In this document: piece after piece, positions 43,341 through 54,803 of the stretch
Numbering within the stretch: position 1 is the stretch's first letter
Layout: every line of letters starts with the position of its first letter
NCBI GenBank assembly: GCA_019828595.1
Contig: JAHQRK010000021.1
Span: forward strand, 1,470,235-1,534,234
Length of the DNA stretch: 64,000 bases
Source of the DNA: Aphanomyces cochlioides
Lineage: Eukaryota > Oomycota > Saprolegniomycetes > Saprolegniales > Verrucalvaceae
Direction: 5' to 3'
Program-made: the position numbers and the translations under genes
The notes under the pieces: model-generated
Database searches by the model: none
The model's input: only the letters and a program-made list of their open reading frames with translations
What the model was told of the DNA's origin: nothing

Positions 43341-43403
43341 GCAAGACGCACTTAAAAATTCCTCGATTGCTGTAGCGACTCGGAATTTTTCAGTGCGTCT
43401 TGC
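43341..43403. repeat. 22-bp-arm hairpin
   Basis: Left arm GCAAGACGCACTTAAAAATT(CC) at 43341-43362 pairs with 43382-43403 with one mismatch, loop 19 nt. The size resembles a small-RNA precursor or a tiny MITE. Confidence 0.65.
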
Positions 43404-43922
43404 ATGAGAGCGAAGAAGTGCTGGTTGTTCAGCCATAACGCTTGCCTGCTTTAGTCTATAAGGCTGGCTTGTCAACAAGATTTCAAAGACAACCAAATGG
43501 AATTTGATAGACAGTTGCATTAAGTATAGATGACAAATCATTTTCCTGGAGAGAGACCATACTGAAGTCACTGTGGTTTAAGAACATAGAGAAATAATAA
43601 AATTACCAGTATATAAACGATCCAGCGAAGAAAATTAAAACGCAATTCCTCATTCCTTCCAAAACGTATGGATAATATATTACTATTTTTGGAAGGGTAT
43701 GGCTTTATATGGGTTTCACAGTTTGAGTTGATGTACGAACCACAGGTCCGATACATTACGCATAATTACATGACTCAGATCGCTTGTTTTGTGAAAGATA
43801 TGGGTATGTTGCGATCAACAGCTCCCATACAATACACACAATTACAAGAGATATACCAGTAGTTTCAAGATATATATAGAACTCTGTTTACTCTCTGCTG
43901 TACCTAAGAAAAATTTCGGGTT

Positions 43923-46478
43923 GTGCGCTCAATGACTGCCACACCTCAAGACGTACGGTGCGCCCTCAAGCAGCTGTCAAGGACTATGAACACAATGAAC
44001 GACACTGCTTTTTACAAACGCGTATCGTGTATCCAAGACGCAATGCAGAAGCACTTGCCACACATTACAACAGCCCGCGACTTGCTCATGGACATGAAAA
44101 ACCTAAGTCACATGACCCGATTGATTGCGAAGTTCCAGCGAAAGTGTAGCTAATACATAATAACTATGTAATGCACCGCTTTTCTATCAATCGTGAACAC
44201 TTTGTTTGCACTGTGATGTCGGAACATAAGGAGTTGTCAAAGCTAGATCTAAACTTGCTGGAACCCCCCCGCCAAATCTAACTAAGTCGACTGATTGTTG
44301 CTGGTGTAACGGTTACTCGCGACAATACGTTACATCACTGCTCCGAGTCGGTACTCAGTGCGATCATGGGTTTTCAGGAACTTGTACAACTGCCTACGGA
44401 AGAACTCGACTCTTTTCTGTCAAATCTACCTAGTTTTCGCATACCAAGCAGCAAGGCAAAGCCTTGCACAACCCGGCATCCAGATGTTTACAATGCTGCG
44501 TGCTTCGAACCTCATACAATGCAAGTAAAATACACATTGTGCGTGTCAAGTCGATGTCATTCCGATTTTAATGGGTACAACGAAAATCAGGTTGAACGAT
44601 GCCAAATGAAGTATCGCATTACAACGTGTCCAACATCTGGGTTGTCGTGCGTTGTTGCTCAGGGGGTGCACAGATCACTCAATATCCCCAAATCTGGCGA
44701 ACTTTCACCCGTGCGCACATGTGTGAGTGCCTGTGGCGTGTTCGAGTGCGCTCATCTGCTATTCTAGGTTACAAAACATATGAAAGACACCATCATGACT
44801 TGGCTTCTCGATAACCCTAGCCAAAAGCCTTGTTCAACAAGCTTGAGGCTGCCCATGCACGAAATGAATTCGGGCAGTGTCCTATGCCAGCGCTGAAACA
44901 AGTTCAGGAGGCCATCAAATACATGCGTGCTAAAGATATGCGACACAAGAGCACAGTAGACGCTGCGGAGCTTGAGCTGCGCCGTAGAGTCGCATCACTG
45001 GACCTCGGAAACGAGGACAAACCATTTGTTTTTGGCGTTCCTGTTGTCGACGGTCAGCCAAAAGTAGGAAATGGTGGGATTGAGGCATTCAGAGCAGGTT
45101 CACTAACTATTCCAACCTACGCTAACAGACGGACAGGTTTCACGACAATCGCAATACTCAAGAAATACGTGGCCATATGCGAAGCAAATCCAAATTTCTG
45201 ATACACGTCGACACGACGTTCAAGACAAACAAGTCGGGTTATCCCATATTTGTATTGGGTTATTCTGACAAAAGTGGCCGCTTTCATACGCTTGCTGTAT
45301 GCATTACGTCCCAGCGAAGAAGCGAGGATTTTCACTGGGTTTGACTTCATGTCATGGCCGAGAAGTTGTACTACAGATGGAAACCACGCCTCTTCATGGG
45401 AGATGCTGACAGGGCGCAATTCCGTGCCTTATGGACGTTGTCGCACCCAACACACCAGATGTCCAATATCTCATGTGTTTCTTTCATGTCATCAAGAAAT
45501 GCTTTGAGGAGAAGGGCGGTCTCACATGGTCTGAATGGAGCACCGTGTCCTTTGACATCTACTTGCTGCATATGTCTCTGTCGTATGAAGACCTACTGGT
45601 GAAAATGTCGCGTGTGTACGCAGATTGGAATTCAAGCCGCGCTCTCAAAAAAATTCCGAGCGTATTTTTCGACACATGGCTTCCTCGTCAAGAAAGAATC
45701 TCTCGACGAAATGATTTGCGCTTTTGGAAGTGGCAGTTTACCACAGCGACAGTGGCAGTGCGTTGACCAATATATCCAACGAACATTTCAACGCTGAGCT
45801 TAAAAGAGTACGTTGTTGACATTGATGAAATTCTCTGTGATCTGTAGTTTGTGAATAATCAAAAACTTCATGTACCACATTTGATACAAGAAGTATGTTA
45901 TTTGTTGGCGAAAGAGTCCAGAGGTCGAAAGCCCTGGGCGATCGAAGCGATTGTTAGTGGTCGACTCAAGCGACACTTTCAAAAATTGCAAGCACAACAT
46001 TTATTGCAAGTCTCTACTATGGTGTCGGATCGTCCGATGACTTGGAAAGTTCGACAACTCGCCCCGGAACACATTCAACCAGAAAACGAAAGATTGTTTT
46101 TTACATATGACCGCAATCCTGAAATTTGTTCAAGAAATCCTATCAGCAGAAACTTGCGACGTCTTGAAGGTTACATGCAACCAACGACAGGTTGGAATGT
46201 TGTCCATGAAGATGGCCTTGTACAGTGTGGCTGTCTCGTATGGGTGCGGAATTGCATATGTGTGCATTCAATTGCCGTATGCTGTCGAATCGGCCAGATA
46301 CCACCTGGTTTGGAGGGCGCCCCGAGAAAATTGCGCAACAGAACGCATCGACCGAGGCAACGTGATGTTGCCGATGACAACATGTTGCTATCGGATGACC
46401 TTGCTTGGAATTACAAGAATGATTAATGACCGGGCGCAGCAAGAACAAATCTACATGCTACGCAAGCGACTGTGTTGA
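43923..46478 (+). pseudogene. MULE-like transposase relic B
   Basis: A string of broken frames with transposase character: RVASLDLGNEDKPFVFGVP..., then HVDTTFKTNKSGYPIFVLGYSDKSGRFHTLAVCITSQRSEEDFHWV (45206-45340, the DTTFKTN catalytic block), NTPDVQYLMCFFHVIKKCFEEKGG (the C/H block), and a SWIM-like end GWNVVHEDGLVQCGCLVWVRNCICVHSIAV near 46190-46285. At least five frameshifts or stops. Distinct from MULE relic A in sequence. Confidence 0.68.
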
Positions 46479-47010
46479 TCGCACCATTCTACCATCCTCC
46501 CGGCTAAAGACGCATCAAGGTCGTCGATCGATTCCACGAAGCAAATCAGCTTTGAACAGATTGAAACACCCTAAACTGATGTAAGCATGCTTTCGATTCA
46601 TGATGGTTCTCTTAATGCATTAGCTGTTGTTGCTTGAGCGACGCCCCTGACATCGACGCTGATAGATTGGAAAATGGCTACGACCAATAGTCTCACAATC
46701 GGCCTTATCAGGAAGAATATATCTATCTTTCATTTCTACTTCAAGTAGCTGGACCTGGAAACATTTCCCCTTGGGGAATATGGGGTTTGGGGGTTTGGGG
46801 TTTGATGACATTGTGCATTTGCCTCCTACTGTATTTCGGGGTGATTAGAGACTTTGCGCAAATCGAGATTATACTGAAGATTATACTATAGCGATCAGAT
46901 TTCACAGGTACCTTTGAGAACATATATCTATAATCACTATAATTTGAGTTTGAAGGCAATTTATTATCCAGCAATAAACATCTAAATACACATAGTTTTG
47001 AAACATGATA
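46479..47010. other. spacer with interstitial telomere-like tract
   Basis: No gene. At ~46780-46804 it contains GGGGTTTGGGGGTTTGGGGT, matching the terminal repeat unit of the window's right end. Confidence 0.55.
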
Positions 47011-47994
47011 TCATACTAAGTATGTAAGTGCTAATCCACAGAGGCTCCACAACCACAAGCTGCACTGAAGAATTTCACAATCACACAAGCTGCATGGATC
47101 TCGTTGACGATACTGACGCTTAAGATAACATAAGGTAGTCGTCACCCCCAGCAGCAAGGAGAGCCAACAGAGCGACAGAGGATTCATTCTCTCCTCAAAG
47201 GACGAATTTGCAACTGCAATGGCTACGTTGTGAATTGCCCAACCTCTTGAGAAATTATCATGTTTTATAGTCTCTTCTATAATCAATAATGATATCGCAA
47301 TCCGACTTTTCAGTGAATACAAACACTCGCTGTCGTCACTCCTGCTAAGGTCAAGACTATCATGCTGCATGATGAGAGCCATCTCGACTGCTAAAGCGGC
47401 CATTACAAAGTGTACATGTCTTGTCATGCCTGATATAAGCTTGAAAACATGATTTTCGGTGTCGTATTCTGAAAGAAAAATGAAAAACGGAATATTTTAT
47501 CCTGGTCATAAAACGACCAAAAATGAACTATGACCGCAGTCATGACCGAGAAAACTCCATATAGTTCCGAAAAATATATCTGCAAAATATATATACATAC
47601 AAGCTCAACTTTCAAAGAGTGGGACAAAGCAAGAATAATAATACTAGGTATAAATAACGAAATACGGTAAATAGAATTAGATTTCACTATTTTATATGTA
47701 AAATCTACCGACTTCCAACTGGATACACGCCACCCTGATCATGTTCGGAAGAACTCTAGATGATGGGATAATCAAAAATATGTGTTTGAAATTTGATTGC
47801 AGCTTTTTACTCTTATCAAGGTTAGGGTTAGGTATGAAAAACATTTGTAGCACAAAAAGCATCAAGTTTCCTACTTGCTGATAGTGAATGGGACACTCAC
47901 TTCGCAGTATAAACAGAGATATCGTCGTTTCAAATAGTACTGTGCAATTGACTATGCACATAGTGAAACCAAGTGTAAATTTTGAAAATTTCAA
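47011..47994 (-). CDS. hypothetical multi-pass membrane protein, possibly spliced
   Basis: Three successive minus-strand frames are rich in hydrophobic segments: 47994-47692 (FSKFTLGFTMCIVNCTVLFETTISLFIL, GNLMLFVLQMFFI), 47687-47424 (ISLFIPSIIILALS, VFSVMTAVIVHFWSFY) and 47427-47011 (FVMAALAVEMALIM, PLSLCWLSLLLGVTTTLCY, LQCSLWLWSLCGLALTYLV). A pyrimidine-rich AG acceptor lies near 47467. No family is recognised; AT-rich DNA can give such frames by chance. Confidence 0.3.
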
Positions 47995-48865
47995 ATCGGA
48001 CTCTTCATGGCATGCTAAGTATGAAAGGTTTTCTCTTGATTTTTTTATTTAGAACTTATACTTGAGATTAAAATACTATACTACTCTATTCCTGATTAAC
48101 TAACTGTCCATGGGTTTTGAAAAATTATAAAAATATAATGATCTATATTTATATTATCACATCAACTTGATTGAGAGAATTCAGCTTGAGCAAAGCATTC
48201 TTGCAGACGGAGTCATCACATTCCAGATTGAACGACGCAAAGTTGAGGATAGTCGAATCCTTCTTCAAGTATTCTTTCTTGAAGTTATTGCTACCGAAAT
48301 TCTCAAGTGAACTTCTTAGAGTTGTTTGTAAAGTGATAAATGTCTTGGACAGATTACCACTCGGCATTTCATAAAACGAGTTTTCAACAGCAACAATAAG
48401 CTCCTCAATTGAACTAGTTTGCATTTGATACTGAAGACTGTGAATTAGGGTATGCACAGACACTTTACGTATAGTATTTACAAAACAAAGGAAAGGTATT
48501 GTATTTGTACAGTACATCACTATACAAATAGTCAGTTTCACGATAATGGCAATTCTATTTATAGATCTAGTTCGATGCACTCTTTCCGTCAACAGTCGAG
48601 AAGAAACCATTGGACGAACATGTCATCAAGCTTGGTAAAGGAAAAGGAAGAGTGGTCAAATGCAAGTATTGTCAACACATACTACCTAATTCAACTTCCC
48701 GATGGGTGTTGCATCTCAACCGCTGTGGTGCATCTCCCAACGATATTACCCTACAGCAAAAGAAGAAACAAAAGGTTACCGTGGCCTTTCTCAATCCTTC
48801 AGCAGGATCATTGCAAGCAAATCGCGGTGTACTTTCACCAACATCATACCATGCAGGCATGGCTA

Positions 48866-50870
48866 CAGGGAACGACGCTGAATAGTGGACAAATCTTATT
48901 ATCATATTATAAGCCAATTAAATTTCTTGAAATTTTTTGGTTGCAAATCCGTTGGCCAAAATATTTGAAAATCAGATTAATTAAATTTTTGCCGCCGATA
49001 ACTCTCTAACCTGATCTCGTGGCATGTCTGATGTGCATCCCAATGTTTCCAAGCCACGTCCAAGACCAAACATCGCGCAAAAGCTCCAGGTCGTAGAGCT
49101 TGCCAAACAGCATGGCTTGAGCTCTGCTGTAGCCATCTGTGGTTACTCTCGAAGTGCGGTGCATTCGTGGCTATCGCAAGAGTCGAAGCTCATGGACTTC
49201 CTTGGGTCGAAGACGCGACGACGAAACACGGGCAATGCTGGTGCCAAACCAATCATCCCCGATCCTCATGAGCTTGCCATCTTTGTACGCGACCTTCGTC
49301 GCGAGGAGTTGCCTGTCACGAGTGGCCACATGATCAAATTCCTACGAATGAACCATAAGGAATGGCTTGAAGAGTACATGTCATCACGGAAGTCAGGATA
49401 CCAATCACTCTTGCGCTTGCTCCAGCGATTTGCCGACCGCTACGACTTTTCTCGTCAGCGTGTGTGTAAGCAGAAACATACCCAAGCCGACTTGACTGAG
49501 ACTCGCGTTGTATTTGGACGAAAATTCCATGATCAATACGGCCACATGGATCTCGACTGCATCTACAATGCCGATGAGACCGGCATATACTACGACATGT
49601 GCCCTACCACAATATGGGCTGTACGAGGTGGAGGCAGTTATGTTGCCAAAGGCGAGCGCCACCCGTACCGAATGACGGCAGTCCTGACCATCCGAGCGGA
49701 TGGTCTCAAACTTCCAATCTTGTTTATCATCCGTGGTGCGAACGGTGGGGTCATCGAAACCTCGGAGTTTGAGACATATCCTTGTGACCACGTCTACGCC
49801 ATGCAAGGGAGTGCGTGGATGGATGCGAGCGTCTGGCGGCGATATCTCCGCGAAGTGCTATACTACAAGATCGAGAATCCGTCAGTGTTGCTTGTCGACA
49901 ATTTTGACTCTCATGTCAGTGTTGAGAGCGAGAAGATAATTGGTGACGAGTTGGGCTCTGAGCTGTGTGCGTTGCCACCAAACAGTACCTCTTACTGCCA
50001 GCCACTGGACGTGTCCATCATGGGGCCTTTCAAACAGCATATGCGCGATTTGTGGGTTCTATCAGATGACAATGCGACAACTGCAAAAGAAAAACGAATG
50101 GTAATGATCCAGCGCGCTATTCAAGCTTGGGAAATGATATCCGAGGACGAAGTTCGTGCTAGCTTTGTGAAAGCACTGCCAAAGTAGTTTTGATATTCAT
50201 TTTTCATAATTCTTTCAATACATTTATACTTGAAATTTGTATGTAAATTTTGCGCATTCATGGACTTGAAGTGGTGACCTGTTGAAAATGACTGGTAGGC
50301 TATTTTGGCACTTGAATTTGATCTACGGGCAGTCGGAATACCGTCAGGGGGCAACCCCTAGTAGTAGGGTGAGCATTCGTGCGGCCCCGGGCCATATGTT
50401 CTTAGGATTGGGGGGGGGGTCCAGTAGGAGAGCCTATAGTGCGCGCCCTCACACTTCAGCCGCACCATATTCCAACCGTAACTTTTTTAATTTCAATGGA
50501 AATGTAATATTAAATACATATAATTTTATTTTTATACAACATTTCAATGGAAATGTAATATTAAATACATAAAATTTTATTTATATACAAATGTATGGTA
50601 ACGATCATTACCACCTCAGGTCGTATTTAAATATGCTTCCATCTATTCTTTCAAATGCAATACCCTGTTAAATTTGTTTCTTAATCCATGATGTCAAAGA
50701 AGAAAAATACTGTTCAAACAAATAACCTGTAGGAAATCAAATTTTACCCAATATCACCCTAATGCATTATTTTTCAACAATCAGCGGCACATGTTTCAAT
50801 TGGACAAACCGGAGGTATGGAATGGCCAATCAATCCAAAAGAATTGTCCACTATTCAGCGTCGTTCCCTG
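48866..50870 (+). mobile_element. pogo-like element nested in the hAT element
   Basis: A 27-bp perfect inverted repeat starts CAGGGAACGACGCTGAATAG at 48866 and ends at 50870, flanked by TA on both sides (48864-48865, 50871-50872). Removing it with one TA restores the hAT frame. Near its 3' end it carries a nine-G run (~50411) and a ~50-bp tandem duplication (50493-50590). Confidence 0.93.
49024..50187 (+). CDS. pogo/CENP-B-like transposase, apparently intact
   Basis: 387 codons without a stop. The N-terminus has a psq-type HTH (AQKLQVVELAKQHGLSSAVAICGYSRSAVHSWLSQ) and a CENP-B-type second DNA-binding region (TSGHMIKFLRMNHKEWLEEYMSS). The DDE_1 catalytic core has DCIYNADETGIYYDMCP (Asp), PSVLLVDNFDSHVSVESEK (Asp) and LPPNSTSYCQPLDVSIMGPFKQHMR (Asp). 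Intact frame, perfect TIRs and a clean TA duplication suggest recent activity. It is the youngest layer of the three-element nest. Confidence 0.88.
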   Translation: MSDVHPNVSKPRPRPNIAQKLQVVELAKQHGLSSAVAICGYSRSAVHSWLSQESKLMDFLGSKTRRRNTGNAGAKPIIPDPHELAIFVRDLRREELPVTSGHMIKFLRMNHKEWLEEYMSSRKSGYQSLLRLLQRFADRYDFSRQRVCKQKHTQADLTETRVVFGRKFHDQYGHMDLDCIYNADETGIYYDMCPTTIWAVRGGGSYVAKGERHPYRMTAVLTIRADGLKLPILFIIRGANGGVIETSEFETYPCDHVYAMQGSAWMDASVWRRYLREVLYYKIENPSVLLVDNFDSHVSVESEKIIGDELGSELCALPPNSTSYCQPLDVSIMGPFKQHMRDLWVLSDDNATTAKEKRMVMIQRAIQAWEMISEDEVRASFVKALPK

Positions 50871-53700
50871 TAATTGGATCGACCGGGTGTCTGAAGTCGA
50901 CAAAACAACTCTTGACAAGGCTTTCGCCAACATATTCTTTTGTACGGGGGTGCCCTTTCGACTTGCAGACAGTCCAGCATTCACAAAATTTATTCATTTG
51001 GCTCGACCTGCTTACACGCCTCCTTCTTCTAAAATGATTTCTGGTCCATTGCTGCATAGCGCACATTTTCAAATGACAACCCAAATCAAGCATCTTATCC
51101 AAGACCAGGCATATGTGAGTATAGTGTCTGATGGTTGGACATCCATGCTCAATGATCATTTTGTGAACTTTGTCGCTGTATTTCCTACAAAGTCAATCAA
51201 ACCAGTATTTTTGAAAGCAATCAGTACAAACGAGACAGCCCAAAATGGTATCAACATTGCAATTGAGTTGGAAAAAGTGATCTTGTCGATTGGTGTGGAG
51301 AAGGTAAGCTCTGTTGTTACTGACAACGCAGCCAACATGAAACATGCTTGGAAAATTCTTAAGTCAAAATACCCTGGTCTGATATGCAATGATTGTTCAG
51401 CCCATGCAATTAATTTACTCGTGAAGGATGTATGCAAATTGGATGAATTTGCCTCTACAATTGATCGTGCTCGTAAAATTACGTCCTTTGTAAAAGATCG
51501 AAGTGCATTGACCAAGCGCTTTGAGCGCATACAAAGAAATTTGTTTCATGATGGGGATCTTCGAACACAGCGTGGACTTTGTCCGATTGTTGTAACCCGT
51601 TGGTACACGCACTACAATTGTATCGTGCGAGTCCTGGAAATAGAATGGTTTTGACGCAACTTATCGGTACAAGTGTGTTTGCTGAAATAAAAGGGACATC
51701 GAATACTCGAGCTAAGAAAAAAGCTTTTGAGCAAGTGATACTAGATCCCACCTTTTGGACATCCCCCTCAACTATCGAAAGTATTTTGCGTCCAACGTGT
51801 GATGTAATTGCCTAATTGGAAGGCGATAAATGCTCCTTGTCAGATGTCTACAGACTGTTGCTGAATTTGCGGTCACTTTGGCAAGACAACTCAAATCTGA
51901 CAAGACGTTTGATGGAGCGATGGGATTTCCTTCACACGGAATCAATGGGTTTCGCATTTTACTTGGATCCTCAAACAAAAGCCGGAGAGGGTATGGTTGA
52001 AGATGACCTATACGACATCACATACCAGCTCCAAGAGTACATTTTGAACAAGAAATGCATCACAACTAATCAGTCTATCGTGCAACTGGAAATTGCTGAA
52101 TTCGTTGATGCCATGAAAAATCCTACAGAGAAAGCTCGGACGTACATCCAAAATTGTGCTTCACCAATGCATTATTGGAACCAAGTAGGTTCGACAAAGT
52201 TTCCCAATCTATTTGAGGTCGCTAGAATTGTATTTAGCATACCGACATCCCAAGCTGCATCTGAACGTGTATGGAGTATATACGACTTTATTCTGTCCAA
52301 GAGGCGCAATCGTTTAGGTCCCGAAAAAGTGTCCCAGCTGGTTCAATTGTACTGCAACGCAGATATCTCGACCGAATGCAACTTTGTGAATGTACTCATG
52401 GGGTTAGAAAGTGATGTCGGTGAAAGCGAAAGTGAAGAAGAAACAAAAGAATGAATGAGTTTGTAGTGAAATTTATAACTAATCCGATGTATTTTCATAT
52501 TGTCTAGAGCAAAAATCTTAAAGCCTAGTCTACCAAGGCAAAGAATAATCTTTGTAATCCCCCAACAAGAACACCGTTGACCTGTTGCCCTTTTCCCTGG
52601 ATAGGACTGTGCCACAGAAGAACTACATAAGTAGCGGTAGGGGTGTAGGATGGTGTAGTTGACGGCCTTGATAGCCCCCCGCAAAGCGAGTTTAAGACGA
52701 AGACATGATGCTTGTAGAGCAAAATTGAAAATGAGGTATTGGATTGTGTAGCAGAGTTTAATGACAAGCCTGATTTCTGTGAGAAGCATGGAGCATTGAC
52801 AGTGTTTTTACTGCAAAGCGGCTACTCTAAATTCAGGACAGTACACCATTCTGTTCGAATCATGAGCCTATGACACGTTTTTGACTGCAAAAGTCTATGT
52901 TATACGTATTTTGAGAGGTAACATTCACTGTACACTTGACAGTACAGTGAATTGTATACTTTGTATTGCAAACATATTGTAAAAATTTACAGTACATATT
53001 GTGGCGAACCCTACTGTGAATAGAATTTAAATAGCCTATATCCAAGACATTAAAGTCTGGACAATTTGGAGCTTGATTTACCACATAAATATTCATAAAA
53101 CCCTCTGAGCAAAGCAGCTCAGCGGTAATACAGCGATGGGGGCTTGCGTTATCCTGTTGGATAAACACTTTCTTGTCCCTGTAAGGGCGAGGAAACTTCG
53201 CAAGAATGGCTGGGGCAACTTTTTCCAAAATCAACGCCTTGTAGACAAGAGCAACGACGCTCTCAACAATTGGCCAAATTCCAATCTTAACGTCAAATTC
53301 ACGCCACAAATGATGATCGTAGCGGCTTTGCAACAGCAGCCAGGAACATAATCTTGGTGATGTGGCTCTTGTGCTTCACGGAACGAAGAGAAATTTCTTC
53401 TTCATCATAAACTTAGAACTTTCTCTTAACCTTGGTCATGAAGAACCACTTCTCGTCAAGATGCACATAGTCGTGCATATTGCTGAAGATGTGTTTTCCA
53501 TATGACCCAGGTTGGAGAAAGCTCAGCGCAAACATCATGCATTCTTCCTTGTTTGTCTCCGAATGGGCTGGTTTGATGTAACTTGATCGGGTCTTCAATC
53601 TCTTTTCTTCCTTCATTTGGTTAACAATTGTTGTCTTGGGGATGCCACTTGCAGCGGCAAGGGAGCGCAAAAGTTTGGCGGTTGACATGATTTACTTGCT

Positions 53701-54518
53701 TAATAGCTTCCTCAATTCAAGCGGCGAGTGCTTCCGTTTTGCACCACATTTCCCTAAACGTTGTCCTGTTAAAACTTATTATAAATTTGTGAGTACAGTG
53801 AGCTCTCCATACAAAGAGCATGCGTACTGACTTTAGTCCACGACGACAGTCAATGGATAATGATATATTTAAGTCCGTCTATCTATTTCTACAATGCCAA
53901 GTAGCCCGTTGGGTGCAGATACACATGTCAACGGGGTGATTACGATAATGACTAAGGAATTTACATTTGTCGTCAGCTTGTTTCAAACATAATCAAAACA
54001 TTGTGATGAATTTCAATGCTGCCTACCTCGGCTGTTGATGAAGATGCAAACGAGTCGAGGTCCAGTGTCTTCTTGAACAGTTTGTTTTGCCAGTGTATGC
54101 TTGCATCCCATTTGCTGTACCATGCTTCTTGTACAGTGATCCGGGAAATATAAGACCACTGAAAATTCTTCGTTGATTGGTCAGTTTCAAGTTCAAGTTG
54201 GACTCAAATATCTACAATAACTTATATACTGTATAAATTTATGTTTTCATTTTAAAAGCAAGTTTGTTGTATTTCAGGTGATCTTTAAACCGCATATACT
54301 TTGAAAACTAGTAAATGACGTCATAATCGCAAATGTCAAAGCATTTTTGAGAAAACAGGGAACCTCTATAATTTAATATTTTCCGCATCCATTTCAATGA
54401 TGTGTTTTCGACAAGCTCATGGTGGTCGAAGTGAACGAGGCAGATCTCTATTGATTTAATTGACTTTCGGCAATGCTTTCCTGAAACTAGATCGTATTGT
54501 TTCAGGGGTGATTACCTC
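53701..54518. other. spacer, no gene recognised
   Basis: AT-rich, with no recognisable frames or repeats; it may include the 5' end of the split mariner element. Confidence 0.4.
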
Positions 54519-54803
54519 CTAAGAAGGAATGGTGCGTTTGATAGTCGCCATTCTTTTTTCCTTGGTTGTTCGCTGGGTAGTTGTCTCTGCCAGCCACATT
54601 CGACGTAATATGCTCTTGAACGGACCCATAACGCCAACGTCCAAAGGATGCAAGATGAACGTGCAATTCTTTGGCAGAGGGCAGAGGAAGGAGCTCAATT
54701 CCTCCTCCACAATCGAGAAACTTTCCTCGCTGACATGCGCGGCAAAATTGTCCACAACAAATAGTGTTGGACCACGCAATTCAGACCTAAATATTGTGAA
54801 CAT
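54519..54803 (-). pseudogene. pogo-like transposase fragment
   Basis: Reads GPTLFVVDNFAAHVSEESFSIVEEELSSFLCPLPKNCTFILHPLDVGVMGPFKSILRRMWLAE, matching the second and third catalytic blocks of the intact pogo transposase at 49.0 kb (VDNFDSHVS..., QPLDVSIMGPFK). N-terminal and first-Asp regions are absent. A decayed, different pogo lineage. Confidence 0.72.

Larger units (their letters stand above)
40991..43922. other. non-coding stretch with hairpins and a short tandem repeat
   Basis: No gene recognised over ~2.9 kb. It contains hairpins at 41505-41560 and 43341-43403 and a two-copy ~41-bp tandem repeat near 43205-43285. Short frames lack recognisable domains. Confidence 0.45.
48610..52454 (+). 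pseudogene. hAT transposase interrupted by a pogo element
   Basis: The N-terminus (MDEHVIKLGKGKGRVVKCKYCQHILPNSTSRWVLHLNRC) is a BED-type zinc finger. After the nested element it resumes in frame: HAGMA-NWIDRVSEVDKTTLDKAFANIFFCTGVPF. Then YVSIVSDGWTSMLNDHFVNFVAV, SSVVTDNAANMKHAWKIL and DCSAHAINLLVKDV (DUF659/RNase H-like core), and the C-terminal dimerisation block SIPTSQAASERVWSIYDFILSKRRNRLGPEKVSQLVQLY. A frameshift near 51620 and a TAA at 51813-51815 disable it. Confidence 0.85.
48446..53013 (+). mobile_element. hAT element inserted in a mariner gene
   Basis: Ends are TAGGGTATGCACA at 48446 and, inverted, TAGGGTTCGCCACA at 53013, typical hAT termini. CTGTGAAT occurs immediately outside both ends (48438-48445 and 53014-53021), an exact 8-bp duplication as expected for hAT. 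Length 4568 bp, of which 2005 bp is a nested pogo element. Confidence 0.92.
48149..53700 (-). pseudogene. mariner-like transposase gene split by a hAT insertion
   Basis: Minus-strand gene in two parts. The upstream part (53688-53014) reads LLRSLAAASGIPKTTIVNQMKEEKRLKTRSSYIKP, NMHDYVHLDEKWFFMTK, KKVFIQQDNASPH and APNCPDFNVLDIGYLNSIHS, with stops near 53413 and 53333. The downstream part (48445-48149) reads LQYQMQTSSIEELIVAVENSFYEMPSGNLSKTFITLQTTLRSSLENFGSNNF. Joining them after removal of 48446-53013 plus one 8-bp duplication gives NSIHS-LQYQMQ in frame. Related to the element at 25.8 kb but clearly diverged. Confidence 0.85.

Noticed and set aside
52343..52789. 148-codon minus-strand frame
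   Set aside because: Overlaps the hAT transposase 3' end and its non-coding tail; no domain.
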